DNA of 64,000 nt from Sulfitobacter mediterraneus (GTDB lineage Bacteria > Pseudomonadota > Alphaproteobacteria > Rhodobacterales > Rhodobacteraceae): contig NZ_QBKU01000003.1 of NCBI RefSeq assembly GCF_003054325.1, forward strand, positions 186,001 through 250,000, written 5' to 3'. Under the pieces are notes generated by a model. It saw only the letters and a program-made list of their open reading frames with translations, had not been told where the DNA came from and did not search any database. Positions 53,896 through 62,415 of the stretch are shown in pieces. Each line of letters opens with the position of its first letter. The first letter of the stretch is position 1. The translations under genes and the position numbers were made by a program.

Positions 53896-54289
53896 GGTTC
53901 GGATCACAATCGGTGGACGACAATTCGAAGTGGCCTGCCAGGAGGGCGAGGAAAGCTATCTGCATTCGGCCGCCAAGATGCTGGACGACGAGGCGCAAGT
54001 CCTGAGCGATCAGGTTGGCCGGATGCCTGAGGCAAGGATGCTGTTGATGGCCGGTCTGATGCTGGCCGACAAAACCGCATCGGTCGAGGATCGCATCGCC
54101 GAGGTCCGCGCCGAGCTGGCCGAACGCGAGGCCGAATTGGCCGGGCTGCGCAACGCCACGGTTGAACCGGAGCGCATCGAGGTGCCCGTGGTGCCGCAAC
54201 AGGTAACCGAAACGCTGGCCGATCTGGCCGCACAGGCCGAGGCATTGGCTGCGTCGGTTGAAGAAAAGGCAGCCGCTTCAAAAGGTTAA
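53888..54289 (+). CDS. zapA: Cell division protein ZapA
   Basis: A 133-residue ZapA, which bundles FtsZ filaments. The N-terminal globular domain starts PEVRITIGGRQFEVACQEGE (residues 2-21). The long coiled coil runs over about 45-105 (ARMLLMAGLMLADK, then RAELAEREAELAGLRN). It ends with an extra Ala/Glu helix (about 110-133). GGAGAAC precedes ATG 53888; the earlier in-frame start at 53861 lies inside the coiled-coil gene. It converges with the Popeye-like gene, overlapping it by 4 nt at the ends. Confidence 0.88.
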   Translation: MPEVRITIGGRQFEVACQEGEESYLHSAAKMLDDEAQVLSDQVGRMPEARMLLMAGLMLADKTASVEDRIAEVRAELAEREAELAGLRNATVEPERIEVPVVPQQVTETLADLAAQAEALAASVEEKAAASKG

Positions 54290-55008
54290 AGCGGCGGCGT
54301 CACCGCCTTTGGCAGATCAACGATCAAAGGCGGACGTGCCGATTTTTGCGGAAAGCTGACCGCCAGCTTGCGGGCGATATCCTGGCTGAGCAGGACGGTC
54401 ACTGCATTCTCGATGTTTTGCGATCTTTGCATTAAGTCGCGCAGGTCCGATACCTCCCATGCGACATAGCTGCACCCCGCTTCTGCGATGACGGTGGCCG
54501 TGGCCGGACCGCCCAGCAGGAACGAGATTTCGCCCAGCAGGTTGTCTGGCCCCAGCTCGGTTTTCAGATCATCCCGAATCAGGCTGAATCCATAAGATGT
54601 TGTGAGATATAAGTGGGTTGGCTGGATACCTTGATGCAAAAGTTCGGTACTTTGATCCACCGTCACGAACTGCGCCTTGCGCATCAACTTGCGAAACTGA
54701 CCCGGATTGAAATTGGGAAAGCTGCGATAGAGCGTTAACATTTCGTCGCTCATGCCGAAGGTGGACCGTTCTTTGAAGATCCGAACAATCACCGGCACAT
54801 TGGACAGCGCAATCAGACTGCTGGCCACAATCGCCTCCCACAGGGGCCGGTCGCCGATATTGTAGTAGTACAGGATGTAGAACAGGCTGCCGGACATCAG
54901 AAATGTCCTGAGGATCAATTCGTTACGGGTCAACAGCCCCAGAACATAGCACAGCGTGGCAAGGTGAACGAAGCTCGCCGGAGAGGCGAGATAGGCAATA
55001 ATATCCAA
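54286..55008 (-). CDS. Popeye-like membrane protein with cyclic-nucleotide-binding fold
   Basis: A 240-residue protein with about three N-terminal helices (about 5-25, 33-50, 56-76). A Popeye/CNB beta-barrel (about 100-215) follows. The CNB phosphate-binding cassette is recognisable: LLGEISFLLGG at 157-167. However, the conserved arginine that binds the cyclic phosphate is replaced: the following residues are PATATV (168-173). It may therefore bind no cNMP or use another ligand. Bacterial Popeye proteins are little studied. It converges with zapA. Confidence 0.8.
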   Translation of the reverse strand: MDIIAYLASPASFVHLATLCYVLGLLTRNELILRTFLMSGSLFYILYYYNIGDRPLWEAIVASSLIALSNVPVIVRIFKERSTFGMSDEMLTLYRSFPNFNPGQFRKLMRKAQFVTVDQSTELLHQGIQPTHLYLTTSYGFSLIRDDLKTELGPDNLLGEISFLLGGPATATVIAEAGCSYVAWEVSDLRDLMQRSQNIENAVTVLLSQDIARKLAVSFPQKSARPPLIVDLPKAVTPPL

Positions 55009-55132
55009 AGCGAATAACCAATCTTAAAATCTCGCCGGAGACTACATTCGCCGCCGCAAAACGCAAGAGATTGATAAGATCGGAAAAGAAAGGGCAGGGC
55101 GGCCTGTCGGTGGGGGCGCCCTGCCAAAAGGG

Positions 55133-55495
55133 TCAGCCGTTCGCTTCGCGAATTTTGTCGGCTGCGTCTTTGTCATAGGTCACGCCGTTGTTTTCAAACA
55201 GGGTGTCCAACTCGCCCGAAAGCGTCATCTCGGTGATGATGTCACAGCCGCCCACAAACTCGCCCTTGACGTAAAGCTGCGGGATGGTCGGCCAATCAGA
55301 GAAATCCTTGATGCCCTGACGGACACCTTCATCGGCCAGCACATTCACGTCAGAATAGTTGACGCCCATGTAGTTCAACACGCCCGCGACCCGCGAGGAA
55401 AACCCGCACTGCGGCATTTCTTTGGTGCCTTTCATGAACAGCACAACATCGTTGGCGGTGATTGTTTCTTTGATCTGTGTTGCAGCGTCGCTCAT
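55133..55495 (-). CDS. grxD: Monothiol glutaredoxin (Grx4/GrxD type)
   Basis: A 120-residue monothiol glutaredoxin with the CGFS active site in [12 protein letters not shown] (about 25-36), the [20 protein letters not shown] block (about 67-87), and the glutathione-binding GGCD. Such proteins carry [2Fe-2S] clusters with glutathione and partner BolA proteins, which agrees with bolA two genes upstream. ATG 55495; a much longer open frame to 55789 overlaps the small membrane protein gene and is rejected. Confidence 0.95.
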   Translation of the reverse strand: MSDAATQIKETITANDVVLFMKGTKEMPQCGFSSRVAGVLNYMGVNYSDVNVLADEGVRQGIKDFSDWPTIPQLYVKGEFVGGCDIITEMTLSGELDTLFENNGVTYDKDAADKIREANG

Positions 55496-55499
55496 CAGA

Positions 55500-55841
55500 T
55501 TAATCCTTTGTTTGGTCTTTTTGAAACGCGGTGTGGTACCGCGCGGCATAGGTTTCATCGTCGGCAAGCGGTTCGATATCGGTATCGGCGCTTGTCGTAA
55601 AAAATCCAAATCCCTTGCGGGTCCAGTTGGTTTGCCCCCGTTCAAGGCTTTCGTTGCGGCGCGTGGCGCTTGAGACGATGCGCATGTCCAGCGCCTCCAT
55701 GCCCAGCGGGGTCTTTTCCTCGGCGCGGCGGGCCGGTTGGCGGCTCGACAAGGGGCGGTAGGTGCCCTTTTGGGTGCGGTACTGGCCATAGCTGATCACG
55801 GCCACAACGGCCACGATGGTCCCTATGATCCAGACCCACAT
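55500..55841 (-). CDS. Small unknown membrane protein
   Basis: A 113-residue protein with one N-terminal transmembrane helix ([19 protein letters not shown]) and a basic, then acidic, hydrophilic tail ([18 protein letters not shown] ... [13 protein letters not shown]). No family recognised. It lies between bolA and grxD on the same strand, 4 nt from each, so it is probably cotranscribed with these Fe-S trafficking genes. That linkage is the only functional clue. Its reading frame and start fit the tight spacing. Confidence 0.65.
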   Translation of the reverse strand: MWVWIIGTIVAVVAVISYGQYRTQKGTYRPLSSRQPARRAEEKTPLGMEALDMRIVSSATRRNESLERGQTNWTRKGFGFFTTSADTDIEPLADDETYAARYHTAFQKDQTKD

Positions 55842-55845
55842 CGGA

Positions 55846-56082
55846 TCAATCCGGCGCTTTGGTGGTCAGGGCCAGCGCATGCAAATCGCCGTTCGGCCCG
55901 TCCATCTTGCCCTTTAGCGCGGCATAGACCGCACGTTGTTGTTGCACCCGGTTCATGCCCTTGAATGAGGCATCAACCACCATTGCGGCCATATGCACCC
56001 CGTCATTGCCTTCGACGGTGATCTGCGCATCGGGAAAGGCGGCGCGGATCAGGTCTTCGATTTCGCTGGCTTGCATGGGCAT
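55846..56082 (-). CDS. BolA/IbaG-family protein
   Basis: A 78-residue BolA-like protein of the IbaG size. It starts MPMQASEIEDLIRAAFPDAQ, then VEGNDGVHMAAMVVDASFKG and RVQQQRAVYAALKGKM, with the conserved VHMAA-type turn. It should form a [2Fe-2S] heterodimer with the CGFS glutaredoxin encoded downstream. GGAGccaccac puts the ribosome binding site 7 nt before the ATG at 56082. The gene leads the bolA-membrane protein-grxD operon and is divergent from the xdhC-like gene. Confidence 0.92.
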   Translation of the reverse strand: MPMQASEIEDLIRAAFPDAQITVEGNDGVHMAAMVVDASFKGMNRVQQQRAVYAALKGKMDGPNGDLHALALTTKAPD

Positions 56083-56250
56083 GTGGTGGCTCCGGTCTTG
56101 GGGTTTTGGCTTGTGACAGATGTAGTCGTGTGACGGCCCCGGTGCAAGCGATCCACGTGGAATTGATTGGTGATCTTAACGCATGCGCCAAGATGCGGTT
56201 TCCCACCGCCGCGTTAGCCGTTAGCGTGGCTGCAACACAAAGGAGAGCCC

Positions 56251-57219
56251 ATGCAAAACCGAGAGACAGCACCCGAACAGGCGCTCCGCTGGGTGCAGGC
56301 GGGCGAAGGCGCGGCGCTGGCCACGGTGATCGAAACATGGGGATCGGCCCCGCGCCGGGTCGGGGCGCAACTGGTTGTCTCTGGCACTGGCGCGATGGAG
56401 GGGTCGGTGTCGGGCGGCTGTGTCGAGGGCGCGGTGGTAATCGAGGCGCTTGAGGCCTTGCAGGACGGCGCCAGCCGGATGTTGGAATATGGGGTCAGCG
56501 ATGGCGACGCTTTTGCCGTTGGTCTGGCCTGCGGTGGCACGATCCGGGTGCTGGTCGAACCGATTGGGGCAGGCGGAATGCCGGAAAACATGCTGGCCGA
56601 TCTGGTTGCGGCCCGCGCGGCCCGCAGGCCGGTGGCCTATGTGGTCGCTTTGAACGGAAGCACCCGCAAGCTGGTGACGGATGACCATGCAGAGCGGTTT
56701 CGCACGGACCGATCCGGCCTCTCAGATGACGGCGAGACGTTTATCGCGATCCACAATCCGCCCCTGCGAATGGCCATCGTTGGGGGCGTGCACATCGCGC
56801 AGCATCTTGATGGGATGGCGCGCTCAGTTGGCTTTGACACCTACATCATCGACCCGCGCGAGGCCTTTGGATCAGAGGCACGGTTTCCCGGCGCACAGGT
56901 GATCAACGAGTGGCCCGATGACGCCCTACAAAACCTTGGGGTGGATGCCCGCACGGCGCTGGTTCTGCTCACCCATGATCCCAAACTGGACGATCCGGCG
57001 ATCCAATGCGCCTTGGCCTCTGGCCCATTCTACATTGGCGCATTGGGCAGCAGCCGCACCCATGCCTCGCGCCGCGCCCGTTTGGCTGAGGCAGGATTTA
57101 AGCAGGATCAGATTGACCAGATCCATGGTCCGGTTGGCCTTGATATTGGCGCCTCTGGTCCGGCTGAAATAGCCGTTTCGATCATGGCCGAGGTGATCCA
57201 GACCTTGAGGCAGGCATGA
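56251..57219 (+). CDS. XdhC/CoxI-family molybdenum enzyme accessory protein
   Basis: A 322-residue XdhC/CoxI protein. N-terminal domain: ALRWVQAGEGAALATVIETW and MEGSVSGGCVEGAVVIEALE (about 47-66). C-terminal Rossmann domain: AIVGGVHIAQHLDGMARSVG (about 170-190) followed by YIIDPREAF. These proteins bind molybdenum cofactor and load the sulfurated form into xanthine- or CO-dehydrogenases. It overlaps the molybdopterin-binding gene by ATGA and leads a set ending in coxSLM, whose enzyme it probably serves. Confidence 0.88.
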   Translation: MQNRETAPEQALRWVQAGEGAALATVIETWGSAPRRVGAQLVVSGTGAMEGSVSGGCVEGAVVIEALEALQDGASRMLEYGVSDGDAFAVGLACGGTIRVLVEPIGAGGMPENMLADLVAARAARRPVAYVVALNGSTRKLVTDDHAERFRTDRSGLSDDGETFIAIHNPPLRMAIVGGVHIAQHLDGMARSVGFDTYIIDPREAFGSEARFPGAQVINEWPDDALQNLGVDARTALVLLTHDPKLDDPAIQCALASGPFYIGALGSSRTHASRRARLAEAGFKQDQIDQIHGPVGLDIGASGPAEIAVSIMAEVIQTLRQA

Positions 57220-58205
57220 AGTTTGGCCCGGTTCCCTTAAGCGCAGCGCAAGGTGCGGTTCTGGCCCATTCGGTGGCTGTTGATGGGGGCCGCTTGCGCA
57301 AAGGGCGGGTGATTTCGCAAGCGGATGTGGCGGCGATGCAAGCGGCGGGATTGAAGGAGATCATCGTCGCAACGCTGGATGCCAATGACGTGGCCGAAGA
57401 CACCGCGGCAGAGGCGCTGGCCGCCGCGATCCTTGGCCAAGCGGACGGTCTGACAGCAACACGGCCTTTCACGGGGCGAGTTAATCTTATCGCTGATGGT
57501 CCGGGGGTGGCTGTGCTGGACGTGGCCGCGCTAGAGGCGATCAACGCGGTGCATCCGATGATTACCATCGCCACTGTCCCGCCATGGCAACAGATGGCCA
57601 AAGGCGGCATGGTCGCCACGATCAAAATGATCTCCTACGCAGTGCCACAAGAGGCGCTGAACGCGGCTGTGGCGGCGGCGGGGGCCGGGGCGATCCGGCT
57701 GGCGCAGCCGCAGATCAAAACCGCAAGCCTGATCATCACCGAGATCCCCGGCGGGGTGGGCGACAAGGGGCGCACCGCCATTGCCGGACGGCTGGAGGCA
57801 CTGGGGGTGGACCTGATCGAAACGGTAATGACCCCACACCAAATCGTGCCGCTGGCCGAAGCGGTAGCACAGGCCAAAGGTGATCTGGTGCTGATCCTCA
57901 CCGGATCGGCGACCTCGGATATTGATGATGTCGCCCCTGCGGCCCTTCGCCGCGGCGGGGGGCAGATCACCCGCTTTGGCATGCCGGTTGATCCGGGCAA
58001 TCTGTTGTTTCTGGGCGATCTTGCGGGCCGCCCAGTGATCGGCCTGCCGGGCTGTGCCCGTGCGCCGGCGCTGAACGGGGCCGATTGGGTTTTGTCACGT
58101 GTGGCCTGCGGGATCGCGGTGTCCTCGGCAGATATCTCCGGTATGGGCGTTGGTGGATTGCTGAAAGAAATCCCGACACGGCCGATGCCGCGACGGGGAA
58201 GCTGA
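57216..58205 (+). CDS. Molybdopterin-binding protein (MoeA/MogA-like domain)
   Basis: A 329-residue protein with a MoeA/MogA-type molybdopterin-binding domain in its C-terminal half (about 170-310: SLIITEIPGGVGDKGRTAIA, then ETVMTPHQIVPLAEAVAQAK and LILTGSATSDIDDVAPAAL). An N-terminal part (1-150) resembles MoeA/CoxI-associated domains. It probably helps prepare or transfer the cytosine-dinucleotide molybdenum cofactor for the cox-type enzyme encoded downstream. It is coupled to the xdhC-like gene by a 4-nt overlap. Confidence 0.8.
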   Translation: MKFGPVPLSAAQGAVLAHSVAVDGGRLRKGRVISQADVAAMQAAGLKEIIVATLDANDVAEDTAAEALAAAILGQADGLTATRPFTGRVNLIADGPGVAVLDVAALEAINAVHPMITIATVPPWQQMAKGGMVATIKMISYAVPQEALNAAVAAAGAGAIRLAQPQIKTASLIITEIPGGVGDKGRTAIAGRLEALGVDLIETVMTPHQIVPLAEAVAQAKGDLVLILTGSATSDIDDVAPAALRRGGGQITRFGMPVDPGNLLFLGDLAGRPVIGLPGCARAPALNGADWVLSRVACGIAVSSADISGMGVGGLLKEIPTRPMPRRGS

Positions 58206-58334
58206 CCTTACGTCACATTGCCGGGGCGGCGCTGCACTATCCTGCCACTCCCCAAAAATGCTGAGGTTTTCTATTCTCATACGCGCTTTGCCGTGCTTAA
58301 CTCCCCTCAAACAAGAACCAAAAGGGAGGACGAC

Positions 58335-58820
58335 ATGACACAGGTCAAGATGACCGTGAACGGCAAAGCCGCGTCTGGCGACGTGGAAGGCCGCACACTG
58401 CTTTCGCAATTTCTACGCGACGATCTGGGGCTCACCGGCACACACGTCGGCTGTGACACCAGCCAATGCGGGGCCTGCGTGGTCCATGTGAACGGCGAGG
58501 CGGTGAAATCCTGCACGATGCTGGCGGTCGAGGCCGAAGGCGCAGAGGTGGCCACAATTGAAGGGCAAGCCAATGCGGATGGATCGCTGAATGCCATTCA
58601 ACAGGCGTTTCAGGATCACCACGGCCTGCAATGCGGGTTTTGCACACCGGGCATGGTGATGTCGGCAGCGGCGCTGCTGAAAGAGAACCCAAAACCAACC
58701 GAGGCGGACGTGCGTCACTACCTTGATGGCAATATTTGCCGCTGCACCGGTTATCACAACATCGTCAAGGCGATCATGGCGGCATCCGGTCAGGACGTCA
58801 GCGCCATCGCGGCAGAGTAA
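58335..58820 (+). CDS. coxS: CO-dehydrogenase-like small subunit, 2x[2Fe-2S]
   Basis: A 161-residue iron-sulfur subunit of a xanthine-oxidase-family molybdenum enzyme. The plant-type cluster uses C40, C45, C48 and C60. The second cluster uses C100, C103, C135 and C137 (QCGFCTPGM and [11 protein letters not shown]). It relays electrons from the molybdenum site to FAD. ATG 58335 follows GGGAGGA; the frame upstream to 58218 is not coding-like. First of coxS-coxL-coxM, an order with S ahead of L and M last. Confidence 0.93.
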   Translation: MTQVKMTVNGKAASGDVEGRTLLSQFLRDDLGLTGTHVGCDTSQCGACVVHVNGEAVKSCTMLAVEAEGAEVATIEGQANADGSLNAIQQAFQDHHGLQCGFCTPGMVMSAAALLKENPKPTEADVRHYLDGNICRCTGYHNIVKAIMAASGQDVSAIAAE

Positions 58821-58987
58821 CGATGCGCGGCTCTGCTTTGAGACCCTGTGCCAAGGGCACCAGCGCCAAGCAGCGCGCGGTTTGGACCGCATCAAATCAA
58901 ACAGCCATGCGCGGCGGGGAGGCCAGTGCGCGGCTCAGATGACACGGTGGATGTGCCAGCACATCAACCCCATAGGGAGGAATGACT

Positions 58988-61351
58988 ATGCCAAAGGACG
59001 GTGGTATCGGCGCCAGCAGCAAACGGCGCGAGGACGTCCGGTTTTTGACCGGCGCGGGCAATTACACGGACGACATGAACATGTGGGGGCAGGCGCATGT
59101 GTTCTTCCTGCGCTCTGATGTGGCCCATGGCACATTGACCAATGTGGATACATCCGCCGCAGCGGAGATGCCCGGCGTGGTGCAGATTTTTACCGGCGCA
59201 GACTTCGAAGAGGTCGGCAGCATTCCTTGCGGTTGGCAGGTCACAGACAAGCACGGCGAGCCGATGCAGGAACCCCGGCATCCGGTGCTGGCCCATGGCA
59301 AAGTCCGCCATGTGGGCGAACCGATTGCCGCTGTGGTGGCCGAAACACTGGAACAGGCCCGCGACGCGGCCGAGGCGATCTCGGTCGATATTGACGAGCT
59401 GCCCGCGGTAGTGAACATGAAAGAGGCGGTGCAGGACGGCGCGCCCAAGGTCCATGACGATCTGACCTCGAACCTGTGCTACGACTGGGGCTTTGTCGAA
59501 GAAAACAAAGACGCGGTGAACAAGGCATTTGATGAGGCCGCCCATGTCACCACGCTTGAGCTGGTCAACAACCGTCTGGTTGCAAACCCGATGGAGCCGC
59601 GCGTGGCCATCGGCGACTATTCCCGCGCTGGTGATGAACACACACTTTATACCACCTCGCAGAACCCGCATGTGATCCGCCTGTTGATGGGTGCCTTTGT
59701 GCTGGGCATTCCGGAACACAAATTGCGCGTGGTCTCCCCCGATGTGGGCGGCGGCTTTGGCACCAAGATCTTTCACTATCAGGAAGAGGCGTTTTGCACA
59801 TTTGCCGCCAAGGCCTGCAATCGTCCGGTCAAATGGACCTCCAGCCGGACCGAGGCGTTCATGTCGGACGCCCATGGCCGAGACCATGTGACCAAGATCG
59901 AACTGGCACTGGATGCAGACAACAACTTTACCGCGCTGCGCACCGACACCTATGCCAACATGGGCGCCTACCTCAGCACCTTTGCACCCTCGGTGCCAAC
60001 ATGGCTGCACGGCACCTTGATGGCGGGCAACTACAAGACGCCGCTGATCTATGTGAACGTCAAAGCGGTGTTCACCAACACGGTGCCGGTGGACGCCTAT
60101 CGCGGCGCGGGCCGGCCAGAGGCGAGTTTCCAGCTTGAGCGTTTGGTGGACAAAGCCGCGCATGAGCTGGAGGTCGACCCGATTGCCCTGCGGCGGCAGA
60201 ACTTTATCACCGAATTCCCCTATGCCACGCCTGTGGCGGTGGAATATGACACCGGTGATTACAACGCCACCATGGACAAGCTTGAGGAGATGGCGGATCT
60301 GTCAGGCTTTGATGCACGGCGCAAAGCCAGCGAGGCCAAAGGCAGGCTGCGCGGCTTTGGTGTGAACTGCTATATTGAGGCTTGCGGCATCGCGCCCTCC
60401 AACCTTGTTGGACAGCTCGGCGCCCGCGCTGGCCTTTACGAAAGCGCCACGGTGCGGGTTAACGCCACGGGCGGTTTGGTGGTGATGACCGGATCGCACA
60501 GCCACGGGCAGGGGCATGAAACCTCCTTTGCACAGGTTGTTGCGGATATGATCGGCATCGACGAAGGCATGGTTGAGATCGTGCATGGGGACACGTCCAA
60601 AGTGCCGATGGGCATGGGCACCTATGGATCGCGCTCCCTTGCGGTTGGCGGCTCTGCCATGGTGCGGGCCACCGAAAAGATCATCGCCAAAGCCAAAAAG
60701 ATCGCGGCGCATTTGATGGAAGCCTCCGAGGCGGATATCGAATTGAAGGACGGCGCGTTCAGCGTGGCGGGCACGGATAAATCCGTGGCTTGGGGTGATG
60801 TGACGCTTGCCGCTTATGTGCCGCACAATTACCCGCTGGAAGACGTGGAGCCGGGCCTTGAAGAAACCGCGTTCTACGATCCGTCCAACTTTACCTATCC
60901 GTCGGGCGCTTATGCCTGCGAGGTGGAACTGGACCCCGACACTGGCGAGGTCAAGATCGAGCGGTTCCTGGCCGCCGATGACTTTGGCAATGTGGTGAAC
61001 CCGATGATCGTGACCGGACAGGTCCATGGCGGTTTGGCACAAGGCATCGGTCAGGCGCTGCTGGAAAACTGCGCCTATGACAGCGATGGCCAATTGCTCA
61101 GCGGGTCTTACATGGATTACGCAATGCCAAGGGCCAGTGATCTGCCGTTCTATGAGGTGGATCATTCCTGCCAGACGCCCTGCACGCACAACCCACTGGG
61201 TGTGAAAGGCTGCGGTGAGGCAGGGGCAATCGGATCGCCGCCTGCGGTGGTAAATGCGGTGCTGGACGCGATGCGCTCTGGTGGTAAGGACGTGGGCCAT
61301 ATCGACATGCCGGTGACACCGGCGCGTGTCTGGGCGGCCATGAACGGATGA
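58988..61351 (+). CDS. coxL: CO-dehydrogenase-like large subunit, form II (molybdenum-binding)
   Basis: A 787-residue molybdenum subunit. The active-site loop reads AYRGAGR (370-376), which marks form II enzymes; form I (true CO dehydrogenase) has AYRCSFR. VSPDVGGGFGTKIFHYQEE (about 247-265), GSHSHGQGHETSFAQVVAD and the catalytic-glutamate region GVKGCGEAGAIGSPPAVVNA (about 736-755) are present. Natural substrates of form II are uncertain. ATG 58988 lies 7 nt from GGGAGG; 58982 is too close. A 167-nt gap separates it from coxS. Confidence 0.93.
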   Translation: MPKDGGIGASSKRREDVRFLTGAGNYTDDMNMWGQAHVFFLRSDVAHGTLTNVDTSAAAEMPGVVQIFTGADFEEVGSIPCGWQVTDKHGEPMQEPRHPVLAHGKVRHVGEPIAAVVAETLEQARDAAEAISVDIDELPAVVNMKEAVQDGAPKVHDDLTSNLCYDWGFVEENKDAVNKAFDEAAHVTTLELVNNRLVANPMEPRVAIGDYSRAGDEHTLYTTSQNPHVIRLLMGAFVLGIPEHKLRVVSPDVGGGFGTKIFHYQEEAFCTFAAKACNRPVKWTSSRTEAFMSDAHGRDHVTKIELALDADNNFTALRTDTYANMGAYLSTFAPSVPTWLHGTLMAGNYKTPLIYVNVKAVFTNTVPVDAYRGAGRPEASFQLERLVDKAAHELEVDPIALRRQNFITEFPYATPVAVEYDTGDYNATMDKLEEMADLSGFDARRKASEAKGRLRGFGVNCYIEACGIAPSNLVGQLGARAGLYESATVRVNATGGLVVMTGSHSHGQGHETSFAQVVADMIGIDEGMVEIVHGDTSKVPMGMGTYGSRSLAVGGSAMVRATEKIIAKAKKIAAHLMEASEADIELKDGAFSVAGTDKSVAWGDVTLAAYVPHNYPLEDVEPGLEETAFYDPSNFTYPSGAYACEVELDPDTGEVKIERFLAADDFGNVVNPMIVTGQVHGGLAQGIGQALLENCAYDSDGQLLSGSYMDYAMPRASDLPFYEVDHSCQTPCTHNPLGVKGCGEAGAIGSPPAVVNAVLDAMRSGGKDVGHIDMPVTPARVWAAMNG

Positions 61352-61370
61352 GGATGCAGCTTTGGGCGGA

Positions 61371-61424
61371 CGGGGGGCCAGCCCCCCGCACCCCCCGGAG
61401 TTTATCTGGCAAGTGAAGAAGGGG
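61371..61424. repeat. Intergenic hairpin repeat, copy 2
   Basis: GGGGGG-CCAG-CCCCCC hairpin (61372-61387), then a C-run, an AT-rich stretch and a purine tract ending GAAGAAGGGG. Its layout is the same as the element at 12959-13010, and it lies between coxL and coxM, which are otherwise one operon. Confidence 0.4.
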
Positions 61425-61469
61425 CGCAGTGACAAGATGGTCCGTGCCTCCTGATCGGAAGGAAAGACG

Positions 61470-62261
61470 ATGTATAATTTTGATGTGGAACGTCCTCAGT
61501 CCATCGCAGATGCGGTGCAGGCGCTGAGCCGGGAAGACGCCCAACCGCTAAGTGGCGGGCAAACCTTGATCCCGACGCTCAAGGCGCGGCTTGCGGCGCC
61601 TTCGGTTTTGGTGTCGCTGGGCGATGTGGATGAAATGAAGGGCGTGTGCATGTCCGACGGCGGACAGCTGTGCATTGGCGGGGCCACCACCCACGCCACT
61701 GTCGCGGCGGAGGCTGCGGCGCATTATCCGGCGCTGGCTTCACTGGCGGCGCGGATCGGTGATCCGGCGGTGCGCAACCGTGGCACCATTGGCGGATCGG
61801 TGGCCAATAATGACCCGTCTGCCTGCTATCCTGCGGGTGTGCTGGGCAGCGGCGCAACCGTGGTGACCAACGCCCGTGAAATTGCTGCGGATGATTATTT
61901 TCAGGGCATGTTTACCACTGCACTTGAAGAAGGCGAGATCGTCACAGAAGTGAAATTCCCGATCCCGCAGGCAGCGCATTACGAGAAGTTCCTGCAACCG
62001 GCCTCGCGCTTTCCACTGGTCGCGGCCTTTGTGGCCAGGTTCAGCGATGGCGTGCGCGTGGCGATCACGGGCGCGTCCAATGACGGTGTATTCCGCTGGT
62101 CCGAGGCGGAGGCGGCGCTGGCGTCGAACTTCTCTGCCAGTGCATTGGATGGGTTGTCCGTGGACAGCACCGACATGATCAGCGATCTACACGGAACCGC
62201 CGAATACCGCGCCCATTTGATTGGCGTGATGACCAAACGGGCCGTCGCCGCGATCGGCTGA
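61470..62261 (+). CDS. coxM: CO-dehydrogenase-like medium subunit, FAD-binding
   Basis: A 263-residue FAD subunit of the xanthine-oxidase family. FAD-binding motifs are SGGQTLIPTLKARLAAPSVL (about 28-47) and TIGGSVANNDPSACYPAGVL (about 103-122). The C-terminal CO-dehydrogenase flavoprotein domain covers about 165-263. It takes electrons from the Fe-S subunit to an acceptor. It is third in the operon, after a 118-nt gap with a hairpin repeat, and is closed by a strong terminator. Confidence 0.92.
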   Translation: MYNFDVERPQSIADAVQALSREDAQPLSGGQTLIPTLKARLAAPSVLVSLGDVDEMKGVCMSDGGQLCIGGATTHATVAAEAAAHYPALASLAARIGDPAVRNRGTIGGSVANNDPSACYPAGVLGSGATVVTNAREIAADDYFQGMFTTALEEGEIVTEVKFPIPQAAHYEKFLQPASRFPLVAAFVARFSDGVRVAITGASNDGVFRWSEAEAALASNFSASALDGLSVDSTDMISDLHGTAEYRAHLIGVMTKRAVAAIG

Positions 62262-62285
62262 TCCGCGTCAGTTGCTGGCTTTCGT

Positions 62286-62322
62286 AAAAGGCCGCGTGTC
62301 CCGCCGGGATGCGCGGCCTTTT
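62286..62322 (+). terminator. Intrinsic terminator after coxM
   Basis: An 11-bp perfect stem AAAAGGCCGCG / CGCGGCCTTTT, with an inner TCCCG / CGGGA hairpin in the loop. It sits 25 nt after the coxM stop and is symmetrical enough to work on both strands. Confidence 0.9.
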
Positions 62323-62415
62323 GCCGTTGATATTGCATAGCGGAACCCCGGACCCCCAGTTTGCGTTGAGTAGAAAGCGCCGTTTTGCGGTGCCAAGCGT
62401 AATGAGGACCACCAC

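Noticed and set aside
56213..56226. GTTAGCCGTTAGCG upstream of the xdhC-like gene as a CceR-type site
   Set aside because: It is a direct repeat of GTTAGC without the palindromic TAAC half, unlike the gap2 repeats.
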